A DNA stretch of 64,000 bases, from NCBI RefSeq assembly GCF_028767185.1, contig NZ_JARACK010000008.1:62001-126000 (forward strand). The letters run 5' to 3'. Under the pieces are notes generated by a model. That model was not told the DNA's origin. It searched no databases and saw only the letters and a program-made list of their open reading frames with translations. The position numbers and the translations under genes were made by a program. This DNA comes from Mangrovimonas aestuarii (GTDB lineage Bacteria > Bacteroidota > Bacteroidia > Flavobacteriales > Flavobacteriaceae). Shown in pieces: positions 46,992 through 55,914 of this stretch (position 1 is the first letter of the stretch; every line of letters starts with the position of its first letter).

Positions 46992-47548
46992 AGTGTTTCT
47001 TAATTTAGGATTAAACAAAAAGGTTAATGCGATTATAAAATGGCTATGAAAGTGATGGCAATTTTACTACTTGTAACTCTTTGGGAAAGTTATAGTATGT
47101 TACAGTAGGTTATGATAGGGTAGTTATAAGTTAGTTAATTGCTTAAAACTTCATTTACAATCACACCTAAAGGTACTCATTTAGAGGGCTGTATCACAGC
47201 TGTTTAAGAATGTTTTATGATAAGATTGTCAGTAAATTATGAATTGAATCGTTTCTTTTAAGAAGATATTAGAACTTATTATTGATTTGAAGTATTTATA
47301 ATTTCAAAAAGCGCAATTAATTATCGATATGAGTTACTGTTTTTTTATACGGCTGAATAATAGTTGGTTAGGTTTTTTTTGTATCTTTAAAGATATCCTA
47401 TACACCCCAATTAATAGCAAATTTGATATACGAGGTTTAGGCCTCAAGACATTGATTAATAGCTCAATTATTGTCTTGCGCCAATTTCTATTGTAATACA
47501 TACAGACTTGTTTATGGACACTGAGTGTTTTAATTAAATCTAACTGTT
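46992..47548. other. 557-bp intergenic region
   Basis: Between paralogue C (minus) and the T9SS gene (plus), thus carrying both promoters. I see no gene or tRNA. A perfect 14-bp palindrome TATCTTTAAAGATA lies at 47382-47395; a possible protein-binding site is all that can be said. Confidence 0.6.
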
Positions 47549-48517
47549 ATGTTACAAAACTTTACTAAAACAATGGGATATTTGGAAAATACCTGTTGTA
47601 ATTTACAATTCAAGAAGTATTCATTTAAAGGTGTATCCACATTATCTATGGTTATACTTTTTTTCTTATTCAGTTCAAATGTGTTTAGTCAAGATTATGA
47701 AATGGATTGTTCAAACGAAACAGCCTTTGCGCGCTGTAGCCTTTCTGCATGTTTTTTAGATAGTCCTTATGATGATTTACTTAACAGCAATCGTTGGGGA
47801 TGGACCAATGGCCCTTATCCATATACTGTTAATTTTGAAAATTATCTAGACTTATTGGCGGGTGTTGCTCATTGCGATATAGAAAATAATGGTTTTAATG
47901 CTGGAACTGTCTGGATAAAAATTGACGGAGATGGAAATATGGATGTTGAGTTTAGCCTGAATTCTAGTGCAAGTGAACTCGGTACTGTTCATGTTTATGT
48001 TGGCTGTGACCCTCTTCCTAGTAAAGTAGCAGGTAATAAGATTATGTATACAGTTGCTCCTGGTCAATATCCTTATAGCGAATCTCCCGATTCTCCAACT
48101 TTTACTACTTTAACGATACCCGCAGCTGAATTGAGCGAAATTTTAGATGGCTGTGATAGTTTTTATTTTATCGCCCATTCAGAAGTGGAAGTTTGTGAAG
48201 AAGTATCGTGTGAGGTTACAGGGATTTATAACTCAGGCCAAGACAAGTTAAAAAATCTTTTAGATGGCGATATCAAAATATTCTCTTACCCTTTTGATGA
48301 TAATGTCACTATTCGTTCTAAACACCAATATAATACCGATATTGATATTCAGGTGTACAATGTTAAAGGTATTCAATTATTCGCGAAGACAATAAAAGGC
48401 TATCAAAAAGGTGATATTAATGAACTACAGTTTAATACTTCCAAGTATCAAAATCAAATCCTTTTTGTTAAGTACACTACAAAATACGGTACAGAAATAA
48501 AACAAATATTTCATTAA
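47549..48517 (+). CDS. Cys-containing T9SS-secreted protein of unknown function
   Basis: A 322-aa exported protein that I do not recognise. A hydrophobic segment (STLSMVILFFLFSSNVFSQ, about 33-50) is preceded by about 30 polar residues, unusual for a signal peptide; the true start may be the ATG at 47573 or later. The mature part has several Cys (DCSNET, ARCSLSACFLDSP, HCDIEN, GCDPLP, VCEEVSCEVTG), suggesting disulfides. From about 250 (IKIFSYPFDDNVTIRSK ... YNVKGIQLFAKTI) it resembles a T9SS sorting domain, ending GTEIKQIFH. It is probably a surface or secreted cargo. A terminator follows. Confidence 0.7.
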   Translation: MLQNFTKTMGYLENTCCNLQFKKYSFKGVSTLSMVILFFLFSSNVFSQDYEMDCSNETAFARCSLSACFLDSPYDDLLNSNRWGWTNGPYPYTVNFENYLDLLAGVAHCDIENNGFNAGTVWIKIDGDGNMDVEFSLNSSASELGTVHVYVGCDPLPSKVAGNKIMYTVAPGQYPYSESPDSPTFTTLTIPAAELSEILDGCDSFYFIAHSEVEVCEEVSCEVTGIYNSGQDKLKNLLDGDIKIFSYPFDDNVTIRSKHQYNTDIDIQVYNVKGIQLFAKTIKGYQKGDINELQFNTSKYQNQILFVKYTTKYGTEIKQIFH

Positions 48518-48540
48518 TGTAAGATTTTTTGTTCTAATAT

Positions 48541-48570
48541 AAGAGCAGTCAGTATATCTGGCTGCTTTTT
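48541..48570 (+). terminator. Terminator after the T9SS cargo gene
   Basis: GCAGTCAG (48545-48552) / CTGGCTGC (48558-48565), one wobble, loop TATAT, then T5. It also lies at the end of the converging GNAT gene. Confidence 0.8.
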
Positions 48571-48579
48571 CTTTTCTGT

Positions 48580-49146
48580 TTAATTGAAAAAAGTAGATTT
48601 TATACCTGACCATTCTTCTTTTAATATACCATAGCAACAAGTGTTTCGCCTATAACCTTCATTAAGAACAACATCTTTTCTCAGTATACCTTCCAATGTT
48701 GCTCCAATATTTTCGGTAGCGGCTCTGGATCTGGAATTGCGTTCATCAATACGAAATTCAACCTTTTCAAAATCCAATGTTTCAAAAGCGTATTCCAACA
48801 TTAAATATTTCATGTGTTTATTTAATCCGGTGCCCTGAAATTCTCGACCAATCCAAGTCCAGCCAATATGCAATACTTTGTTTTTCCAGTCTATTAATCC
48901 AAAACGAGTACTTCCTGCATAGGTATTCTTCTTTTTATCCAAGACAATAAAAGGAATGGTCATTTTTTGGTAATAACCGTTAACGGCCTTTTCTACATAG
49001 TCATGTAATGCTTTTTCGGTATGGATAGTAGAAGGCGAATATTGAATTAAATCGAGTTCTTGTGAAATGGGAACTAAATGCTTGTAATTGCTCAAATCCA
49101 GTAGACTGAGCTTTACAAAATCGTTTTCTAATGTTGGTGCCTTCAT
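48580..49146 (-). CDS. GNAT family N-acetyltransferase (RimJ/RimL-like)
   Basis: A 188-aa acetyl-CoA-dependent acetyltransferase. The N-terminal part (KLSLLDLSNYKHLVPISQEL) and the acetyl-CoA region (IGWTWIGREFQGTGLNKHMK near 95-115) are family-typical. The Arg/Gly-rich motif is only partial (REFQGTGLN rather than Q/RxxGxG/A). A later stretch (VEFRIDERNSRSRAATENIG) matches the RimJ/L fold. The substrate is unknown. Its start overlaps the upstream hydrolase stop by 4 nt, so the two form an operon. Confidence 0.82.
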   Translation of the reverse strand: MKAPTLENDFVKLSLLDLSNYKHLVPISQELDLIQYSPSTIHTEKALHDYVEKAVNGYYQKMTIPFIVLDKKKNTYAGSTRFGLIDWKNKVLHIGWTWIGREFQGTGLNKHMKYLMLEYAFETLDFEKVEFRIDERNSRSRAATENIGATLEGILRKDVVLNEGYRRNTCCYGILKEEWSGIKSTFFN

Positions 49147-49784
49147 AATATTATTTGTTTTAAAAGATCTGGTCGTACTTCGTGTTTACCTTCAAAAGGG
49201 ATAATAGTTACATCATCTCCAAACAGTTCGTGCAATCTGTTAGTTTCATAAGAAATGCGCTCACTATTTAGGTATTCGTCATTGTTACCATACATCATAG
49301 TGATTTTGGTGTCTTTCATGTATGCAAAATCGGTTGGAGTAAGTTCTTTAGGAATACCACCAGATAAGAGGACTAAATGGTTACAATTCAGTTTTCGTTT
49401 GGTTATATACCTCATAGCAACCGATACACCTTGTGAATACCCCAATACAATTAGATTTACGTTATTAGGAATATTCTCAGCTTCTAAAACAGCATCGAAA
49501 TAACGCATTACATTTTCGGTTTCTTTTGCTGTATTCTCCTTGGTAAGCCAACTAGCTCCTACATGTTTCATTTTTGGTTGTATGTAATACTTGCTTTGAG
49601 CTTGAGGGGCAATGACATAATGTTCTTTAGGATTGAGCTCTTCAAAGTATTTTATAAAATAGCGACTTAAGTAGCCCATGCCATGACAAACAAACCAGGC
49701 TGTTTTTGTTTCTGGGGTAAGATTGTTTAAAGTTGCATAGGTATTGGTTGTAGTATATGATATTTCTTTTTCAGTTGAATTCAT
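49143..49784 (-). CDS. Alpha/beta hydrolase (phospholipase/carboxylesterase-like)
   Basis: A hydrolase of about 213 aa. The start ATG 49784 (MNSTEKEISY) is preferred to a TTG 30 bp upstream. The nucleophile elbow is GYSQGVSVAM (Ser near 115), with the acidic residue in YGNNDEY and His in FEGKHEV near the end. The oxyanion region FVCHGMGY is at about 32-39. No signal peptide is present. It is divergent from the menaquinone block and could be considered as a MenH stand-in, but its motifs are of the general esterase class. Confidence 0.8.
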   Translation of the reverse strand: MNSTEKEISYTTTNTYATLNNLTPETKTAWFVCHGMGYLSRYFIKYFEELNPKEHYVIAPQAQSKYYIQPKMKHVGASWLTKENTAKETENVMRYFDAVLEAENIPNNVNLIVLGYSQGVSVAMRYITKRKLNCNHLVLLSGGIPKELTPTDFAYMKDTKITMMYGNNDEYLNSERISYETNRLHELFGDDVTIIPFEGKHEVRPDLLKQIIL

Positions 49785-49836
49785 TTTTGGTTGTGGTTTT
49801 GTAATTTTACCCAATTGTTAAAAATACAGTAATTCT

Positions 49837-50262
49837 ATGCAAAATTATAAAGAAAAAATTCTTGCAATGGCTAACGAGGCTTGTAAAAATACGTTAATGG
49901 AAACCTTAAATATTGAGGTTATTGATTGTGGAGAGGATTTTATTGTGGCTAGAATGCCTGTAAATTCGAGAGTGCATCAACCCGATGGAGTATTACATGG
50001 AGGAGCTACTGTCGCTTTGGCCGAAACAGTAGGTAGTTTTGCATCGCTTATTTTTAACAAGCAAAAAGATGTATTTGTTAGAGGGATAGAGATTACAGGA
50101 AATCATTTAAAAGGAGTGAGAGAAGGGTTTGTCTATGCTAAAGCTAAAGCGTTACATAATGGACGCACAACTCAACTTTGGGATATTAAAATTACTGACG
50201 ACAACGATGTATTGGTTTCAGTTTGTAAACTAACAACTATAGCATTGCCCAAAAAACAATAG
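49837..50262 (+). CDS. Hotdog-fold thioesterase (PaaI-like; MenI candidate)
   Basis: A 141-aa acyl-CoA thioesterase. The hotdog motif HQPDGVLHGGATVALAETVG holds the catalytic Glu, and the strand EGFVYAKAKALHNGRTTQLW completes the fold. It is 1 bp before menF, heading the second menaquinone block. In other bacteria a hotdog enzyme (MenI/DHNA-CoA thioesterase) releases 1,4-dihydroxy-2-naphthoate from its CoA ester; position in this operon makes that its likely job, but no specific residues prove it. Confidence 0.8.
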   Translation: MQNYKEKILAMANEACKNTLMETLNIEVIDCGEDFIVARMPVNSRVHQPDGVLHGGATVALAETVGSFASLIFNKQKDVFVRGIEITGNHLKGVREGFVYAKAKALHNGRTTQLWDIKITDDNDVLVSVCKLTTIALPKKQ

Positions 50263-50263
50263 A

Positions 50264-51385
50264 ATGGCTTCTGAAACATTATTTGACAAGCTTCAGAATC
50301 AATTTAATTTGAGTTTACCTTTTGTAGCGTATAAAAAACCAAAGGCAAATAAGCTGAATTCTTTTTTACAAAAGACATCAAAATTAGTTATAGTAAAGGA
50401 CTATACCGAAAGCGGATTTGTGTTTGCTCCGTTCGATGATAAGGATAAGGCCGTACTTATTCCAATGGATGATTCTGAAGAATTTACATCAGATTTGGTT
50501 AACATTGAGAATCCTGAGTTTCTTGAACACGAGGCTTCAATTTCGGAATCAGATGAAGCTAGAAATCAGCATATAAGACTCGTTGAAAAAGCGATAAAAG
50601 CAATTTCATCAGGAAGCTTTGAAAAAGTTGTGCTTTCTAGAAAGGAAGACGTGAGTTGTGACGAAGCACCCTTGGAGTTATTTAAAAGGTTGTTGTTTAC
50701 ATACCCCAATGCATTTGTTTATTTGTGGTTTCATCCTAACGTAGGACTTTGGCTAGGGGCTACACCAGAAACTCTAGTAGAAGTTAAGGGAAGCAGATTA
50801 ATAACAATGGCTTTGGCGGGTACGCAAGCATATAAGGAAACAACGGAGGTTGAATGGGGAGAGAAAGAGAAGCAGGAACAGCAATTCGTTACCGATTTTA
50901 TTGCTGAATCGTTGACTTCAGTTTCAGATAAAGTAGCCATAAGTCCTGTACAAACTGTTCAAGCCGGCAATCTATTACATTTGAGAACGCAGATTTCAGC
51001 AACATTAAAAAATGGTAGTGGAGGTTTAAAAGATATTTTGAAGCAGTTACACCCAACACCCGCTGTTTGTGGATTGCCTAAAAAAGTGGCAAAAGAATTC
51101 ATATTAGAAACAGAGAATTATAATAGGGAGTTCTATACCGGATTTTTGGGGGAGCTAAACTTAAAACAGAAAATTACAAGAAACACCAATAGGCGCAACG
51201 TTGAAAACAACGCATATGGAAGAGTTCAACTTACTAGTGATTTGTACGTAAACCTTCGCTGTATGCAGTTGATTGACGATAAAGCTTATTTGTATATTGG
51301 AGGTGGTATTACTGTAGATTCCGATCCCGAAAAAGAATGGGAAGAAACACAACATAAAGCTAAGATTATGAAAAAAGTGCTTTAG
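50264..51385 (+). CDS. menF: Isochorismate synthase
   Basis: Converts chorismate to isochorismate, the first committed step of menaquinone synthesis. The 373-aa chorismate-binding enzyme has the C-terminal signature LHPTPAVCGLPKKVAKEFI near 265, YTGFLGELNL near 290, and YIGGGITVDSDPEKEWEET near 345. SRKEDVSC and PETLVEVKG appear earlier. The start is 1 bp after the hotdog gene and menD follows after 48 bp, so the three form one unit. No TrpG/PabA-like glutaminase is nearby, which argues against anthranilate or aminodeoxychorismate synthase. Confidence 0.9.
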   Translation: MASETLFDKLQNQFNLSLPFVAYKKPKANKLNSFLQKTSKLVIVKDYTESGFVFAPFDDKDKAVLIPMDDSEEFTSDLVNIENPEFLEHEASISESDEARNQHIRLVEKAIKAISSGSFEKVVLSRKEDVSCDEAPLELFKRLLFTYPNAFVYLWFHPNVGLWLGATPETLVEVKGSRLITMALAGTQAYKETTEVEWGEKEKQEQQFVTDFIAESLTSVSDKVAISPVQTVQAGNLLHLRTQISATLKNGSGGLKDILKQLHPTPAVCGLPKKVAKEFILETENYNREFYTGFLGELNLKQKITRNTNRRNVENNAYGRVQLTSDLYVNLRCMQLIDDKAYLYIGGGITVDSDPEKEWEETQHKAKIMKKVL

Positions 51386-51433
51386 TGAATAACTTCCAAT
51401 GGCTTTTTATATTTTTATACGAGATTAAAATTC

Positions 51434-53188
51434 ATGAAATACCCAAATATTCCCCTGGCACAAACGGTTGTGCAATTATGTAAGTTAAAAGGAATCCGTC
51501 ATATCGTTATTTCCCCAGGAAGCAGAAATGCACCTCTTACAATAGGATTTACTACTAACGAGGCATTTAAGTGCTACAGCATCGTTGATGAACGTTGTGC
51601 TGCCTTTTTTGCGTTGGGTATTGCTCAGCAGTTGCAAGAACCGGTTGCGGTTGTGTGTACTTCAGGCAGTGCTTTGTTAAATTATTATCCAGCAATTTCA
51701 GAAGCGTATTATAGTAATATTCCATTAGTAGTTTTATCAGCAGACAGACCTGAGTATTTGGTTGGGATAGGTGATGGGCAAACCATTAATCAAAAAGATG
51801 TATATGCTAATCATATTCTATATTCTGCAAATCTTAAACAGGATATAAGAAAGAAGGATGCTTTAATGCAAACCAATGTTCCAATAATGGCGAGTATTGA
51901 CAACACACAACAAAAGGTATTGGAATTGCAAACAAGTATTCAGAAATATAACGAGCAGGAAATAAACAAGGCTATTAACACAGCTGTAGAAAATTTAGGT
52001 CCTGTTCATATCAATATTCCTTTTGATGAGCCGTTGTATGAACGCGTTGAGGATTTGATAGTAGAGCCTGAGGTGATACCAGCCAAAAGCTCACCTTTGG
52101 ATATTGACGAAATCACAGTTGAAAGTTGTGTTTTAGACTGGAATAAGGCTAAAAGGAAAATGATACTGGTAGGAGTAAATAGCCCTAATAGTATAGATGG
52201 AAAATGGCTGGAAATGATAGCGCAAGATGATAGTGTCGTCGTTTTTACTGAAAAGACATCTAACATTAATCATCCTAAGTCCTTTTCAAGTATTGATAAG
52301 ATTATAACTCCTTTGGATGAATCTGGTTTTGAAAATTTGCAACCTGATTTATTGATTACCATGGGGGGGCTCATTGTTTCTAAAAAGATAAAAGCCTTTT
52401 TGAGAAAATATAAGCCCCAGCAACATTGGCATATTGGGGAGCAACGTGCAAACGATACCTTCTTTTGTTTGAATAGACATTTAGAAGTGAGCCCAAATGT
52501 TTTCTTTTCAAATGTTTTGCCTCAAATAGAAGTTAAAGATTCTGACTATAGAGCTAATTGGCAAAGTGTAAAGGAAAGCCGTGCCGAGAAGCATAAATTG
52601 TATATGGAGCAAATTCCATTTAGCGACTTTAAGGCTTTTAATGTTTTGTTGGAATCAATTCCGGGCAATAGTCTACTTCAATTAGGTAATAGCTCTACAA
52701 TTCGTTATGCTCAGTTGTTCGATTTGAATCCTACGCTAAAAGTGTTTTGTAATCGTGGAACCAGTGGTATTGATGGATCTACTTCAACTGCCGTTGGTTG
52801 TGCTGTAGTAGGTAATGAGCAAACCGTTTTTATTAGTGGAGATTTAAGCTTTTTATACGATAGTAATGCGCTTTGGAATAATTATATACCAAAGGACTTC
52901 AGGATTATTGTGATAAATAATCAAGGCGGTGGGATTTTTCGAATTCTTCCTGGTCATAAAAACACCGATAATTTCGATGGCTATTTCGAAACTATCCACA
53001 ATTTAACTGCTGAGTATTTGTGTAGTATGTATGGGTTTGATTATTCAACTGCCAAAAATGAAGATGAACTCAAGAATGAATTAATTAATTTTTATTCAGA
53101 AAGTACTTCACCACGGTTATTGGAGGTATTTACCCCAAGAAAGATTAATGATGAGGTTCTTCTGGATTATTTTAAGTTTATCAAGTAG
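51434..53188 (+). CDS. menD: SEPHCHC synthase (2-succinyl-5-enolpyruvyl-6-hydroxy-3-cyclohexene-1-carboxylate synthase)
   Basis: ThDP-dependent enzyme adding a succinyl group from 2-oxoglutarate to isochorismate. The 584-aa length is standard. The N-terminal domain has IVISPGSRNAPLTIGF (the R-N-A-P motif specific to MenD), DERCAAFFALGIAQ with the catalytic Glu, and VCTSGSALLNYYPAI. The C-terminal ThDP motif GDLSFLYDSNALWNN and NNQGGGIFRILPG are present. Confidence 0.95.
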   Translation: MKYPNIPLAQTVVQLCKLKGIRHIVISPGSRNAPLTIGFTTNEAFKCYSIVDERCAAFFALGIAQQLQEPVAVVCTSGSALLNYYPAISEAYYSNIPLVVLSADRPEYLVGIGDGQTINQKDVYANHILYSANLKQDIRKKDALMQTNVPIMASIDNTQQKVLELQTSIQKYNEQEINKAINTAVENLGPVHINIPFDEPLYERVEDLIVEPEVIPAKSSPLDIDEITVESCVLDWNKAKRKMILVGVNSPNSIDGKWLEMIAQDDSVVVFTEKTSNINHPKSFSSIDKIITPLDESGFENLQPDLLITMGGLIVSKKIKAFLRKYKPQQHWHIGEQRANDTFFCLNRHLEVSPNVFFSNVLPQIEVKDSDYRANWQSVKESRAEKHKLYMEQIPFSDFKAFNVLLESIPGNSLLQLGNSSTIRYAQLFDLNPTLKVFCNRGTSGIDGSTSTAVGCAVVGNEQTVFISGDLSFLYDSNALWNNYIPKDFRIIVINNQGGGIFRILPGHKNTDNFDGYFETIHNLTAEYLCSMYGFDYSTAKNEDELKNELINFYSESTSPRLLEVFTPRKINDEVLLDYFKFIK

Positions 53189-53271
53189 GTTTAGTGTTAA
53201 AATAAATTGAGTGATTTTCTTTTAGGTATAAATCCATTATCTTGGATGCTTAATCGTTAACCTAAAATATT

Positions 53272-53610
53272 ATGAGCAAACGTGATGAGCTTATCGAAAG
53301 ATATGCTACAGACCTAAAAGAAAAATGTGGGGTAAACCCAGACATGGATTTATTGACAAAGGTAACTATCGGATGTGGCCCTTCAATATACAATGATGAT
53401 TCTGCTATAGTTTCGAGTTCAGATGAATCAGAATTGCAAACGGTCAAAAACAACTTTTTAATTAAAAAACTAGGCTTGGCAGATGGACCTGAGTTGGACA
53501 AGGCAATCGATTCGGTTATGGAGTTGTACGGACGCTCAAATAGAAATAAATATCGAGCAGTAGTTTATTATTTGCTCACTAAACATCTTAATAAAGAATC
53601 TGTTTATTAA
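53272..53610 (+). CDS. DUF2853 family protein
   Basis: A 112-aa protein, all helical by pattern, matching DUF2853: MSKRDELIERYATDLKEKCG at the start, then LTKVTIGCGPSIYNDDSAIV and LIKKLGLADGPELDKAID, and KYRAVVYYLLTKHL at the end. No catalytic motif; the fold of a solved member is a small helical bundle of unknown function. It lies between menD and a CvfB-like gene in the menaquinone block and has its own terminator. Confidence 0.85.
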   Translation: MSKRDELIERYATDLKEKCGVNPDMDLLTKVTIGCGPSIYNDDSAIVSSSDESELQTVKNNFLIKKLGLADGPELDKAIDSVMELYGRSNRNKYRAVVYYLLTKHLNKESVY

Positions 53611-53630
53611 CCCTAATTGACGATATCATT

Positions 53631-53657
53631 AAAGCACTGTTTAAAGCGGTGCTTTTT
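53631..53657 (+). terminator. Terminator after the DUF2853 gene
   Basis: AAAGCACTG (53631-53639) pairs with CGGTGCTTT (53647-53655), one wobble, then T. An upstream in-frame ATG at 53649 falls inside it, which supports ATG 53694 as the true start of the next gene. Confidence 0.82.
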
Positions 53658-53693
53658 TATTTATTATATGTGGAATATGACTACCTTTACCGC

Positions 53694-54524
53694 ATGATTA
53701 ATATAGGAGAATACAATACATTGGAAATATTACGGGATACTGATCCCGGATTGTTTTTAGGCGATGATGAAGGTAATGAAGTACTTTTGCCAAACCGCTA
53801 TGTTCCTGAAGAATTTGAAATAGGCGACTCGATTGAGGTATTTGTCTATTTAGATAATGAAGAACGTATTGTATCTACTACCGATAGACCTTATATTACC
53901 AAGGGGAATTTTGCCTTGTTACGATGTAATGAGGTTACAAAATATGGTGCCTTTTTAGATTGGGGGTTGGTTAAGCAACTTTTCTGTCCATTTAAGGAGC
54001 AGGCCTTTAAAATGAAAACGGGTGGATGGTATTTGGTATACTGTTACCTTGATGAAAAGACCAATCGTTTGGCGGCTTCTAGTAAAACTAATCGCTTTTT
54101 AAGCAACCAGGAGCTTACGGTTAATAAGTTTGATGAGGTAGATGTTATTATTTCACACCCTTCAGAAAAAGGGATGAACGTTATAGTAAATAATAAACAT
54201 CAAGGTTTGGTTTATAAGGATGAAATCTTCAAAGAAATTAGTGTTGGAGATAGATTAAAGGGAGTTGTTAAGAAAGTACGTGATGACAACAAGCTTGATA
54301 TTACTTTAAATCAAATAGGATATAAAAGTATTGAGCCTAACGCCGAACTTATTCTAAAACATCTGGAAGATAATAGTGGTTATCTTAACCTAAACGATAA
54401 ATCTGATCCTGAAGAAATAAAAGAATTGCTAGAGATGAGCAAAAAGAGCTTTAAAAAAGCTATTGGGAATCTTTATAAACAGCATCTCATCTCTATAAAA
54501 GAGGACGGGATTTACCTCAATTAA
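53694..54524 (+). CDS. CvfB-like S1 RNA-binding protein
   Basis: A 276-aa protein in the CvfB family of regulators with S1-like domains. Segments in order: an N-terminal OB-type part (LFLGDDEGNEVLLPNRYVPE), a second S1 (RCNEVTKYGAFLDWGLVKQL), a third S1 (KEISVGDRLKGVVKKVRDDN), and a winged-helix C-terminal part (MSKKSFKKAIGNLYKQHLIS). CvfB binds RNA and affects virulence gene expression in Staphylococcus; the role here is unknown. Start chosen as ATG 53694, after the hairpin of the upstream gene. Confidence 0.85.
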   Translation: MINIGEYNTLEILRDTDPGLFLGDDEGNEVLLPNRYVPEEFEIGDSIEVFVYLDNEERIVSTTDRPYITKGNFALLRCNEVTKYGAFLDWGLVKQLFCPFKEQAFKMKTGGWYLVYCYLDEKTNRLAASSKTNRFLSNQELTVNKFDEVDVIISHPSEKGMNVIVNNKHQGLVYKDEIFKEISVGDRLKGVVKKVRDDNKLDITLNQIGYKSIEPNAELILKHLEDNSGYLNLNDKSDPEEIKELLEMSKKSFKKAIGNLYKQHLISIKEDGIYLN

Positions 54525-54531
54525 CTTTTGT

Positions 54532-54948
54532 TTAGTTTTTGACCAAATTTAGTTGGTTTTTAACCCATTTTCGAGCATCCAATAGATTGTAAAACTCTTT
54601 TCTTCTCCTTGAAAAAAAGTGGTTTTCCAAAGCAAAGCTGTTATTTGCTGCCTTATTGTAATTAACTACCGCTATGGCAATCAAATTCTTTTGTTCATAT
54701 TCAATTAAAGGGACATCAGTAGGTACAATAGAAATTGGATTAACCTTATTCACTATGGTAGCAAAAGGTTTTTGTGTGCCAAAATGGTCGTAGGAAAGTT
54801 CTAATAACGGTTTAATATTTTCAAAAGAAATTATTATTCCCTCGTTATACTCTACAATAGCAAAGTCTTTAAAAAAGTAGATGTCACCTATGTCATGACG
54901 ACAAACATGATGTTTTTCACGAATCAAGGGACTGTTTTTAACGTGCAT
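54532..54948 (-). CDS. Hypothetical protein with STAS/SpoIIAA-like look
   Basis: A 138-aa protein without a signal peptide or membrane segment that I do not recognise. Alternating strands and helices (DIYFFKDFAIVEYNEGIIIS, FENIKPLLELSYDHFGTQKP, LIAIAVVNYNKAANNS) and a basic C-terminal helix (FFSRRRKEFYNLLDARKWVK) fit a compact alpha/beta domain of the kind in SpoIIAA-like small proteins, but no motif proves this. It converges with the CvfB-like gene and is divergent from menB. Confidence 0.65.
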   Translation of the reverse strand: MHVKNSPLIREKHHVCRHDIGDIYFFKDFAIVEYNEGIIISFENIKPLLELSYDHFGTQKPFATIVNKVNPISIVPTDVPLIEYEQKNLIAIAVVNYNKAANNSFALENHFFSRRRKEFYNLLDARKWVKNQLNLVKN

Positions 54949-55065
54949 AGTTTTGGTCTGACTTAATCATTATATTTTTAATCAGAGGAATTCAAAAATA
55001 GCTTTTTTTTGGAAATGACGTTCCTTTAAAAAAATGTATTTTTACGCTCGATAAAAAATTAAAAC

Positions 55066-55905
55066 ATGAGTCAGATTAATTGGGTAGAAGCCAAGCAATA
55101 TGAGGACATCACTTATAAAAAATGTAATGGTGTTGCTCGTATTGCCTTTAATAGACCTAATGTGCGCAATGCCTTTAGACCAAAAACAACAAGTGAACTT
55201 TATGATGCCTTTTACGATGCCAACGAAGATACAAGTATTGGAGTGGTGTTGTTGTCGGCCGAAGGACCTTCAACCAAAGATGGGGTTTGGAGTTTTTGTT
55301 CCGGAGGCGATCAAAAGGCTAGAGGACACCAAGGATATGTTGGAGAAGATGGGTACCATCGTTTGAATATTCTTGAAGTACAGCGTTTAATTCGTTTTAT
55401 GCCAAAAGCAGTTATTGCAGTAGTTCCGGGTTGGGCTGTTGGTGGTGGCCACAGTTTACATGTGGTTTGTGATTTAACCTTGGCTAGTAAAGAGCATGCA
55501 ATTTTTAAACAAACTGATGCCGATGTGACCAGTTTTGATGGTGGTTACGGATCGGCATACTTAGCGAAGATGGTAGGGCAAAAGAAAGCGCGTGAAATTT
55601 TCTTTTTAGGAAGAAATTATTCAGCTCAGGAAGCTTTTGAAATGGGAATGGTTAATGCCGTTATTCCTCATGATGAGTTGGAAGCTACAGCTTACGAATG
55701 GGCTCAGGAAATATTGGCCAAATCACCAACATCTATAAAAATGCTAAAGTTTGCCATGAACCTAACCGACGATGGCATGGTAGGGCAGCAAGTATTTGCA
55801 GGTGAGGCTACACGTTTGGCTTATATGACGGATGAAGCTATAGAGGGAAGAAACGCTTTCCTTGAAAAGCGTAAGCCGAATTTTGATAAGAAGTGGATCC
55901 CTTAA
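55066..55905 (+). CDS. menB: 1,4-Dihydroxy-2-naphthoyl-CoA synthase
   Basis: Crotonase-fold enzyme that closes the second ring of the naphthoquinone. The 279-aa sequence has the MenB hallmarks: SFCSGGDQKARGHQGY (the DQ-K-R loop), VPGWAVGGGHSLHVVCDLT for the oxyanion hole, and KQTDADVTSFDGGYGSAYLA with the catalytic Asp/Ser region. The C-terminal ATRLAYMTDEAIEGRNAF is typical. It is followed by menA with a 9-bp gap. Confidence 0.97.
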   Translation: MSQINWVEAKQYEDITYKKCNGVARIAFNRPNVRNAFRPKTTSELYDAFYDANEDTSIGVVLLSAEGPSTKDGVWSFCSGGDQKARGHQGYVGEDGYHRLNILEVQRLIRFMPKAVIAVVPGWAVGGGHSLHVVCDLTLASKEHAIFKQTDADVTSFDGGYGSAYLAKMVGQKKAREIFFLGRNYSAQEAFEMGMVNAVIPHDELEATAYEWAQEILAKSPTSIKMLKFAMNLTDDGMVGQQVFAGEATRLAYMTDEAIEGRNAFLEKRKPNFDKKWIP

Positions 55906-55914
55906 ACATAAAAT

